DNA of 60,726 bases. Source: PZPK01 sp041590075 (GTDB lineage Bacteria > Pseudomonadota > Gammaproteobacteria > Pseudomonadales > Oleiphilaceae). The stretch's first letter is position 1; each line of letters begins with the position of its first letter. The notes beneath the pieces were generated by a model. It saw only the letters and a list, made by a program, of their open reading frames with translations. It was not told where the DNA came from and ran no database searches. A program made the position numbers and the translations under genes. Below, piece after piece: positions 54,158 to 60,726 of this stretch. The stretch covers positions 1 through 60,726 of the forward strand of contig JBFHUL010000006.1 of assembly GCA_041590075.1 (NCBI GenBank). Reading direction: 5' to 3'.

Positions 54158-54700
54158 TTAACGAATTGGTTCAATCACTGCGTCTAGATTCAAATCATCG
54201 CAAAAGTCCATGAATTCCTCCCGCAGGCTGGCAATATGGGTATCGGCTGCCAAGCGGATCGTCATGGTCAGATTGAACATTTGCGTACCTGTATGAGGTG
54301 CGCTGTAGGTGCCGGTATGCAAATCGTCGATGTTAATATTCTGGCTTGAAAAATATTGCGCGATTTCGTGCACGATGCCCGGATTGTCGAGTGCGACGAC
54401 ATTTACGGAATAGGCGAGACTGGGGGCGCTGTTACGTGCTGTGGTGTGCTTGATGGTAGTCGTCAGTTCCAGCCGTTGTGATAGCGAGGGCAGGGCATTT
54501 TCCAGTTTTGCGATGTTGTCCCAGCTTCCGGAGACCATCATGATAACGGCAAATTCTCCACCGAGCACGGTCATGCGACTATCAATAATATTGCAGTGAT
54601 TTGAAGAGCAGGCCTTTGCGAGTTCATTGACAATGCCAGGGCGGTCGGTGCCAATGGAAGAGATGACCAGGTAGTTTTGTCGATTATCGTTATTACTCAT
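54158..54700 (-). CDS. gcvR: Glycine cleavage system repressor GcvR
   Basis: A 180-residue protein with two ACT domains, each starting with a conserved loop: ISSIGTDRPGIVNELAKA and VNVVALDNPGIVHEIAQY. GcvR binds glycine and blocks GcvA activation of the glycine cleavage operon. Normal length. Faces away from dapA. Confidence 0.9.
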   Translation of the reverse strand: MSNNDNRQNYLVISSIGTDRPGIVNELAKACSSNHCNIIDSRMTVLGGEFAVIMMVSGSWDNIAKLENALPSLSQRLELTTTIKHTTARNSAPSLAYSVNVVALDNPGIVHEIAQYFSSQNINIDDLHTGTYSAPHTGTQMFNLTMTIRLAADTHIASLREEFMDFCDDLNLDAVIEPIR

Positions 54701-54791
54701 GGCGGTGTTATTTCCTTGAAGTTTGAAATCGCAGTATATAAATGAACGAGCAGAGCATCAAAGGTGAAAGGCTAGCGCTGTCTGTTCACTT

Positions 54792-54820
54792 GTGCAAAGC
54801 GACGTGCGGGATTAACATAC
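54792..54820 (+). promoter_or_regulatory. Possible dapA promoter
   Basis: -35-like TTGTGC (54792-54797), 17-base spacer, -10-like TAACAT (54815-54820), then a GC-rich ACGCCCC discriminator. Only moderate consensus match. Confidence 0.4.
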
Positions 54821-54884
54821 GCCCCAAGAATCACTAGGACACACTGTCCACTCTTAAATCACCGTTTTCCCGCTGGAGAAATTT

Positions 54885-55763
54885 ATGATATCAGGCAGTA
54901 TCGTTGCCTTGGTGACGCCCATGTTTCCCGATGGATCTTTGGATTGGGATTCCTTGGATAAACTGCTGGAATTTCATGTTAAGCACGGCACAGATGCGAT
55001 TGTTGCTGTGGGTACCACCGGGGAATCCGCCACTCTTGATCCTGAAGAACATTGCCAGGTTATAAAGCGTGTGGTGAATGTCATTAATGGGCGTATCCCC
55101 GTCATCGCCGGAACCGGGGCGAACTCGACAAGTGAAGCCATTGAGCTGACTGCTGAAGCTAAAAAGCTCGGGGCAGATGCGTGTCTGTTGGTCACACCTT
55201 ATTACAACAAACCCACACAGGAGGGTTTGTACCAGCATTACCGGAAGATCGCCGAATCTGTCGAGATTGATCAGATCCTCTATAACGTGCCCGGGCGCAC
55301 GGCGGTCGATATGGCAAATGAAACCGTAGTTCGGCTCGCCGAGATTCCCAACATTAGCGGTATTAAAGATGCAACAGGTGATGTCACTCGGGGAAGTGCG
55401 TTGATTAAAGCATTAAATGGTGATATCGAGGTGTATTCCGGTGATGATGCCACCGCTTACGAACTTATACTTGCCGGCGCGAAGGGAAATATTTCTGTTA
55501 CCGCCAATGTCGTTCCGGCTGAGATGCATGCCCTGTGTCAAATGGCTTCCCAAGGAAAGCAGGCGGAGGCGCAGGCGCTGAATGATCAGTTGATGCCTCT
55601 GCATAGAGATCTGTTTATCGAAAGCAGTCCCATCCCGGTAAAGTATGCGCTTCATAAAATGGGGCTGATACAGTCTGGTATCCGCTTACCACTCACGCAA
55701 CTTGCAGAACGTTATCAACCTGTACTGGATGAAGTGTTGAAGCAGGCAGGCCTGGTTCGCTAG
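54885..55763 (+). CDS. dapA: 4-Hydroxy-tetrahydrodipicolinate synthase DapA
   Basis: A 292-residue TIM-barrel enzyme. ILYNVPGRT has the catalytic Tyr, GIKDATGD the Schiff-base Lys, and GTTGESATL the substrate-binding loop. It condenses pyruvate with aspartate semialdehyde in lysine and diaminopimelate synthesis. The bamC start directly follows its stop. Confidence 0.97.
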   Translation: MISGSIVALVTPMFPDGSLDWDSLDKLLEFHVKHGTDAIVAVGTTGESATLDPEEHCQVIKRVVNVINGRIPVIAGTGANSTSEAIELTAEAKKLGADACLLVTPYYNKPTQEGLYQHYRKIAESVEIDQILYNVPGRTAVDMANETVVRLAEIPNISGIKDATGDVTRGSALIKALNGDIEVYSGDDATAYELILAGAKGNISVTANVVPAEMHALCQMASQGKQAEAQALNDQLMPLHRDLFIESSPIPVKYALHKMGLIQSGIRLPLTQLAERYQPVLDEVLKQAGLVR

Positions 55764-56831
55764 ATGTTATCTCCAAGTACAATGTTTCTTCGCTTTTCGA
55801 TACTGACACTTGCTTGTTTGGCTGCGGCGTGCGGAGTGATCAAGGACCGTAGCAACGAGTATCTCGCGATCGAAAGCAGTAACGAACTTGTGATACCTCC
55901 CTGGTATCGTAACGACAAAGTGTCGGCGCAGTATCCGGTTCCTGAATTGCCTCAGCAACGCGCTCTTCCCGAAAAATTTGTTTTACCGGAGCCCCCCGAT
56001 GGCACCGCTGCGCTGGGCAATGATCCTTACCTTATTGAAACCGTAGCAGGGCAGACCTGGTTGCACCTGTATACGGCGCCCGGAAAAGTATGGCCATTGT
56101 TGGATTTTTTCTGGCGTGAATACGGCGTGAGTATCGCGCAGGAAAACGTTGCCGCGGGGTTTATGGTCACAGCTCCCGTGCGTAAAGCAGATGAGGGTAA
56201 AGAAGGAGAGGCTCGCTTGTTTGACGCACTGGGTGAGAGGGATTCTCTCAGCGAAGCGTCTTATCAGGTACAGGCAAAATTAGCGCAAGGCGTTAGACGC
56301 AACACCGCGGAACTTCAGGTGCGCTTGTTGCCAGCAGGCCAAACTGTTTCACAATGGGCGGTTGACTCACAGTATACAAAGATTGAAGCGGAGCTGTTGG
56401 AGCTTATCGGTCGTTTCGTAACCTCAGAAGCGATTGAAAACCGATATTCGTTATTGGCGAACGATATTGGCGGTGAGTCGCGGGTACGCATTCTTCAGGA
56501 TGAGGCCGGTTATGCATTTATTGAAATGCAGCTTTCGTTTCAACGGGCCTGGAGTGAAGTCGAGCAGGCGATTGATGCGGCGAAAATCGTGGTGGCCGAT
56601 AAGGATCGCTCAGAGCGGATATTTTACGTCAGTCGCCTTAACGAATCGGATGTAACGTCTTGGCTGCCTTTCTCTGATGAAGCTGCGAAACGCAGAGAAC
56701 AGAATCTGGCCTTGGAATTCACAGTCAACGAAGACGGCATCGTGATTGTGCGTGCCCGGGTGTTAAACCCGGAATGGACACGTGAGCAGGCTGAAACCCT
56801 GTTGAACCTTGTCTTTGAGCATGTTTCCTAA
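55764..56831 (+). CDS. bamC: Outer-membrane assembly lipoprotein BamC
   Basis: A 355-residue lipoprotein (CLAAACGVIK, lipidated Cys23). The N terminus is unstructured, then two helix-grip domains (residues 90-210 and 240-355). BamC is a part of the BAM complex that inserts outer-membrane proteins. Start ATG 55764 is the base after dapA's stop, an operon as in Pseudomonas. Confidence 0.93.
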   Translation: MLSPSTMFLRFSILTLACLAAACGVIKDRSNEYLAIESSNELVIPPWYRNDKVSAQYPVPELPQQRALPEKFVLPEPPDGTAALGNDPYLIETVAGQTWLHLYTAPGKVWPLLDFFWREYGVSIAQENVAAGFMVTAPVRKADEGKEGEARLFDALGERDSLSEASYQVQAKLAQGVRRNTAELQVRLLPAGQTVSQWAVDSQYTKIEAELLELIGRFVTSEAIENRYSLLANDIGGESRVRILQDEAGYAFIEMQLSFQRAWSEVEQAIDAAKIVVADKDRSERIFYVSRLNESDVTSWLPFSDEAAKRREQNLALEFTVNEDGIVIVRARVLNPEWTREQAETLLNLVFEHVS

Positions 56832-56919
56832 GTAACTTGCGATAGGTGTCACGTGAATTATCGGCCAAAATCTCGAACTTCCACTATTCTTTAATAACCT
56901 TGCACGAGAGCTTGTTTTA

Positions 56920-57633
56920 ATGCAAAAGCTAGACGAACTATATTCTGGAAAAGCCAAGTCAGTCTACACGACTGAAGACCCCGACAGGATGGTGCTGTTG
57001 TTTCGTGATGACACATCCGCCTTCGATGGTGAAAAAGTAGAACAACTTGGTCGCAAAGGAATGGTGAACAACAAGTTCAACGCTTTTATCATGCAAAAGT
57101 TGGAAGAAGCCGGAATCCCCACGCACTTTGAAGCCTTGCTGTCGGATCAGGAATCCCTGGTTAAAAAGCTGGAAATGCTGCCTGTAGAGTGTGTGGTGCG
57201 AAACTTCGCAGCAGGTAGTCTGGTGCGCCGATTGGGAATTGAAGAAGGGCAGCCTCTGGCGCCTCCTACCTTTGAGTTATTCCTGAAAAATGACGCCTTG
57301 CACGATCCCATGATTAATGAATCGCACTGTGTCACCTTTGGTTGGGCAAACGAGGAGCAACTCACCGAAATGAAGAGGCTCACGTTCGAAGTCAACACAG
57401 TGCTTTCAGAACTTTTTTCCCAGGCAGAAATGTTGCTGGTCGACTACAAACTCGAATTTGGCCTTTATCAGGGCAAAATTGTATTGGGCGATGAGTTTAG
57501 TCCGGATGGTTGTCGTATTTGGGACAAGGAAACGCGCAAGAAAATGGACAAAGACCGTTTTCGACAGGGGCTGGGAGAGGTGATTGAAACCTATGAAGAA
57601 GTGGGTCGCCGACTCGGCATTCAGTTTGATTAA
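56920..57633 (+). CDS. purC: SAICAR synthetase PurC
   Basis: A 237-residue enzyme of purine synthesis that joins aspartate to CAIR. YSGKAKSVY, FRDDTSAFDG, FAAGSLVRRLG and SPDGCRIWDK are the standard blocks. Length normal. Follows bamC after 88 bases. Confidence 0.98.
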   Translation: MQKLDELYSGKAKSVYTTEDPDRMVLLFRDDTSAFDGEKVEQLGRKGMVNNKFNAFIMQKLEEAGIPTHFEALLSDQESLVKKLEMLPVECVVRNFAAGSLVRRLGIEEGQPLAPPTFELFLKNDALHDPMINESHCVTFGWANEEQLTEMKRLTFEVNTVLSELFSQAEMLLVDYKLEFGLYQGKIVLGDEFSPDGCRIWDKETRKKMDKDRFRQGLGEVIETYEEVGRRLGIQFD

Positions 57634-57669
57634 ACCTTAAGAATACGAATTACAAAAGAGTGTAGAACT

Positions 57670-58407
57670 ATGACTAAAACCTCAGCATTAATGGCCGCTG
57701 GTCTTCTCGCGATGTCTACATCGGTGATGGGTGATGTGATTGGCGCCACGGTAGAAGCGACATTCTGGCAGGGCGCTTATTCAGGCACTGCAGTCTCCGG
57801 AAATACGGAATTGGATTTTGAAGACGATCTTGGGTTCGATGACAGTGGCTTTATGGAGCTGGCGGCAGCGGTCGAACACCCGGTGCCGGTATTGCCTAAT
57901 GTTAAGTTACGGCATATCGATATGGATGAAACCGAACAGGGTTCGGTGCCTGCAATTAGTTTTGGTGGCGTTTCGCTCGACAGCGAAGTTGAAACTAACC
58001 TTGATCTCACGCATACCGATCTGGTGTTGTATTACGAAATACTCGATAACTATGTAATGGTTGATGTCGGGCTCACCGTCAGAATGTTTGATGGTCGTTT
58101 GCGTATTGAAGATCAGTCGACCAACGAAACGAGCGATACGAAGATAGATGAAATCGTACCCATGGCCTATGCCGCAGCTGATGTGGAGTTGCCCTTTACC
58201 GGCTTGTCTTTGGGAGCGGAACTGAGCGCCATCAGTTATTCGGATAATAGTCTCATGGATGGCAAAATCAGGTTGCGCCAAGGGTTTGGTCTCGCGTTTC
58301 TTGAGCTTGGTTATCGCCAAATGAGCTTCGAAATAGACGATGTTGAAGATATCGATGTCGACGCCGATATCTCAGGCGGTTACCTGAGTGTGGGGCTCGA
58401 CTTTTAG
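57670..58407 (+). CDS. TIGR04219-family outer-membrane beta-barrel protein
   Basis: A 245-residue protein with a signal peptide (cleaved near VMGDV) and a barrel of alternating strands rich in aspartate and glutamate (ELDFEDDLGFDDSGF). The TIGR04219 family is of unknown function. Follows purC after 36 bases. Confidence 0.88.
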   Translation: MTKTSALMAAGLLAMSTSVMGDVIGATVEATFWQGAYSGTAVSGNTELDFEDDLGFDDSGFMELAAAVEHPVPVLPNVKLRHIDMDETEQGSVPAISFGGVSLDSEVETNLDLTHTDLVLYYEILDNYVMVDVGLTVRMFDGRLRIEDQSTNETSDTKIDEIVPMAYAAADVELPFTGLSLGAELSAISYSDNSLMDGKIRLRQGFGLAFLELGYRQMSFEIDDVEDIDVDADISGGYLSVGLDF

Positions 58408-58433
58408 TATCTGATTGTTAAAGAGGAACACGC

Positions 58434-59441
58434 GTGCGAATTTTGGTTACCGGCACCGCCGGCTTTATTGGTTCTACTCTCGCCATTCGTCTACTGGAGC
58501 GCGGTGATGAAGTCATCGGTGTCGATAACGTAAACGATTATTACGACACTAATCTGAAGGAAGCGCGACTGGCTCGCCTGAAGGCATACAAGGGCTTTAC
58601 CGAAGAGCGCTTGTCGATAGAAGATTGCAGCGCAATGGAATCGGTGTTCAAGCGCTATCAACCTCAACGGGTAGTGAATCTGGCGGCACAAGCCGGCGTC
58701 AGGTACTCCCTTGAAAATCCGCATGCTTACATTGACGCAAACATCGTTGGCTTCACCAACATTTTAGAAGGGTGCCGTCACAATAATGTCGAGCATCTGG
58801 TGTATGCGTCGAGCAGTTCGGTTTACGGCGCCAATGAGTCCATGCCGTTCTCGGTGCACGATAATGTGGATCATCCGGTTTCTCTTTATGCAGCGTCCAA
58901 GAAGGCGAATGAATTAATGGCCCACACCTACAGCCATTTGTTCAACTTGCCTACCACGGGGTTGCGCTTCTTTACCGTTTACGGCCCCTGGGGTCGCCCG
59001 GATATGGCGCTTTTCATGTTTACCAAAAACATTATCGAGGGTAAGCCCATCGACGTGTTCAATTATGGTAAGCATCAACGGGACTTTACCTATATTGATG
59101 ATATCGTCGAGGGCGTAATGCGCACGCTGGACAAGGTTGCTGCACCTAATCCTCAGTGGTCGGGAAAAGAGCCTGACTCGGCAACAAGCAAGGCGCCATA
59201 TCGACTCTATAACATTGGCAGCAATAATCCATGTGAACTGCTGCGCTATATCGAAATTATCGAAGAGTGCGTTGGCAAGAAAGCCGAGAAGAATTTGCTC
59301 CCCATGCAGCCCGGCGATGTATTGGCGACCTATGCGGATGTTGACGCGCTGATCGAAGATGTTGATTACAAGCCGACAACAAGTATCGAAGAAGGTGTGG
59401 CAAAATTCGTCAACTGGTACCGTGAATTTTATCAGGTCTGA
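58434..59441 (+). CDS. UDP-glucuronate-4-epimerase-like SDR
   Basis: A 335-residue extended SDR from GTG 58434, which has AGAGGAAC upstream. VTGTAGFIGS is the NAD-binding GxxGxxG, YAASKKANE the catalytic YxxxK, and FFTVYGPWGRPDMALFMF and NYGKHQRDFTYIDDI are typical of UDP-glucuronate 4-epimerases (CapI/LspL type). It interconverts UDP-glucuronate and UDP-galacturonate for polysaccharide. No other polysaccharide gene is next to it. Confidence 0.9.
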   Translation: MRILVTGTAGFIGSTLAIRLLERGDEVIGVDNVNDYYDTNLKEARLARLKAYKGFTEERLSIEDCSAMESVFKRYQPQRVVNLAAQAGVRYSLENPHAYIDANIVGFTNILEGCRHNNVEHLVYASSSSVYGANESMPFSVHDNVDHPVSLYAASKKANELMAHTYSHLFNLPTTGLRFFTVYGPWGRPDMALFMFTKNIIEGKPIDVFNYGKHQRDFTYIDDIVEGVMRTLDKVAAPNPQWSGKEPDSATSKAPYRLYNIGSNNPCELLRYIEIIEECVGKKAEKNLLPMQPGDVLATYADVDALIEDVDYKPTTSIEEGVAKFVNWYREFYQV

Positions 59442-59454
59442 ACGCTCAAAAACC

Positions 59455-59483
59455 TTGCAAGCTACTGAATGAGCTGATAAATT
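59455..59483 (+). promoter_or_regulatory. tRNA-Val promoter
   Basis: -35 TTGCAA, 17-base spacer, -10 TAAATT (59478-59483), then ACGCGCC. The GC-rich discriminator resembles that of the tRNA-Lys promoter, as expected for stringent control. Confidence 0.65.
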
Positions 59484-59495
59484 ACGCGCCTCTTC

Positions 59496-59572
<77 letters not shown>

Positions 59573-59580
59573 GACTCCAA

Positions 59581-59606
59581 AGGCTCGCTTCAGGCGGGCC
59601 TTTTTT
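59581..59606 (+). terminator. Rho-independent terminator after tRNA-Val
   Basis: AGGCTCGC/GCGGGCCT stem with a TTCAG loop, then TTTTTT. Confidence 0.85.
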
Positions 59607-59976
59607 ATTCGTGCTTGTATCCCCGCAACGGCAGGCCCCAGTTTTCCCCTTAACACTCGCATGGATTGATTGAAAGCTCATATTTACCGGGCCTTTTTAT
59701 AGCTCATTGAGTGCAAAGAGAGAGGCGCCGGGTAGATTTTTCTGGTTAAAAGGCGATGCCTCAATCTCACCATTAAAAAGTGTAAAAAATACCAACACAA
59801 TTATGAACTTATGCAAAAAATGAGTGAATCCAGTCACAGCTTCGGGGCCACTAAATATTAAAACGAGTTTAGATTGTATACGATCTGGGCAGCCTGAATT
59901 TCGAATAAACAAATAAATTCTTATATCGAACTAATTTACAAATACACCAGACGTATAGTCGTCGAGGGAGCCGAAC
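59607..59976. other. AT-rich intergenic gap upstream of the RTX gene
   Basis: About 370 bases, clearly more AT-rich than the flanking genes. It contains a near-palindrome (59871-59886) and GAGGGAG at 59964-59970 as the ribosome-binding site for the RTX gene. No other gene seen. Confidence 0.5.
59871..59886. promoter_or_regulatory. Near-perfect palindrome upstream of RTX gene
   Basis: AGATTGTATACGATCT, 14 of 16 bases self-complementary, 91 bases before the RTX start. Candidate operator only. Confidence 0.35.
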
Positions 59977-60726
59977 ATGAGTGACAACACCGTCAATGGA
60001 GATAATCGCAGCAATATTATTATTACTGGTGCGACTGAAGATGAAATTAATGCCGGTGGCGGTAATGATCTGATTATCAGTGGTGCGGGTGACGATACCA
60101 TCAACGGTGGCGCGGGCAGAGATATCATCATTTCTGGTACCGGTGATGACACAGTAAATGGTGGTTCCGGTAGTGACATCATCATTACAGGTGAAGGTAG
60201 CGATACGGTTGACGGAGGCAGCGGCAACGACATTATCCTGAGCGGTTCAGGAAACGACACTGTTTACGGTGGTTCAGGTAACGACCTGATCTTGTCGGGA
60301 TCAGGCGATGACATAGTTGATGGTGGCAGCGGAAACGACACGATTCACTCGGGCTCGGGCGATGACACTGTATACGGCGGATCGGGCAATGACACCATTA
60401 CGACGGGTGACGGCAATGATACGGCTCAGGGCGACGGGGGCCATGACCTGATACTGACGGGTGCGGGGGATGATACGGCGATTGGTAACGAAGGCCACGA
60501 TGTCATTATCACCGGTACCGGTAACGACTATGTAGAAGGCAATGCCGGCAATGATGTCCTGGTAACGTGTGAAGGCGACGACACCGTTGACGGTGGCGAT
60601 GGGCACGACGTTATTCTTGCTGGTGATGGACACGATACCGTAATGGGAGGTAGTGGCGACGATGTTGTCATTGGAGGTTATGGCAATGACGTCGTTGATG
60701 GTGGCAGCGGATGGGATTGGATTCAC
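59977..60726 (+). CDS. RTX calcium-binding repeat protein (partial, runs off the right end)
   Basis: Open from ATG 59977 to the end of the window (250 codons with no stop), with GAGGGAG six bases upstream. From about residue 30 onward it is a regular array of RTX nonapeptides GGxGxDxxx, two per 18-residue unit (for example GGSGNDIILSGSGNDTVY), encoded by a 54-base tandem repeat. Such repeats bind calcium and fold after type I secretion; the secretion signal would be at the C terminus beyond the window. No N-terminal signal peptide. Antisense frames here are shadows of the repeat. Placed after tRNA-Val. Confidence 0.88.
   Translation, partial: MSDNTVNGDNRSNIIITGATEDEINAGGGNDLIISGAGDDTINGGAGRDIIISGTGDDTVNGGSGSDIIITGEGSDTVDGGSGNDIILSGSGNDTVYGGSGNDLILSGSGDDIVDGGSGNDTIHSGSGDDTVYGGSGNDTITTGDGNDTAQGDGGHDLILTGAGDDTAIGNEGHDVIITGTGNDYVEGNAGNDVLVTCEGDDTVDGGDGHDVILAGDGHDTVMGGSGDDVVIGGYGNDVVDGGSGWDWIH

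Noticed and set aside
59931..60726. Two minus-strand open frames in the terminal repeat
   Set aside because: Antisense shadows of the RTX array; the + strand has a perfect ribosome-binding site and RTX nonapeptides.

Overview
The window is a chromosomal stretch of a Gram-negative gammaproteobacterium, probably a marine or aquatic member of the Pseudomonadales/Cellvibrionales side of the class. The main evidence is gene order: fmdB-aspS-yebC-ruvCAB-ybgC-tolQRAB-pal-cpoB-tRNA-Lys-nadA-bepA-tusA-like-perM-bcp-gcvR-dapA-bamC-purC matches the backbone known from Pseudomonas. I see no phage, insertion sequence or CRISPR array.

Positions 1-14000 hold small exported proteins (DUF2459 lipoprotein, PagL-like barrel, coiled-coil protein), a SEC-C/2OG-Fe(II) oxygenase, a crotonase, a TetR-MAPEG-glycosyltransferase operon divergent from a DUF302 protein, an SDR/acyltransferase pair, ElaA, a large acetyl-CoA hydrolase/transferase behind an FNR/Anr-type site, and SixA. 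Positions 13500-35400 are rich in signalling: an orphan YejA-like binding protein, a PAS-GGDEF cyclase, a chemoreceptor, two EAL proteins, and a giant MshQ-like surface protein with lectin-like and LamG modules.

The most interesting region is 18729-26953. A three-gene operon (12-heme cytochrome c, TPR lipoprotein, small exported protein) diverges from a four-gene operon (type-1 copper cupredoxin, membrane EAL protein with a periplasmic sensor region, DUF3034 outer-membrane protein, exported truncated hemoglobin). An FNR/Anr-like box lies between them. All products except the cytoplasmic EAL part look exported, which suggests an oxygen-regulated periplasmic redox or gas-sensing system that outputs to c-di-GMP. 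This is inference from context.

Positions 34400-37100 hold a tightly overlapping operon of a secreted lactonase-like metallo-hydrolase, a LysR regulator and an alpha/beta hydrolase. Positions 37400-58400 are housekeeping: AspRS, Holliday-junction resolution, the Tol-Pal envelope machine, tandem identical tRNA-Lys genes, NAD and lysine synthesis, outer-membrane assembly and purine synthesis. The window closes with a UDP-glucuronate-epimerase-like gene, tRNA-Val, an AT-rich gap, and the 5' part of an RTX calcium-binding repeat gene that runs off the right end on the + strand.
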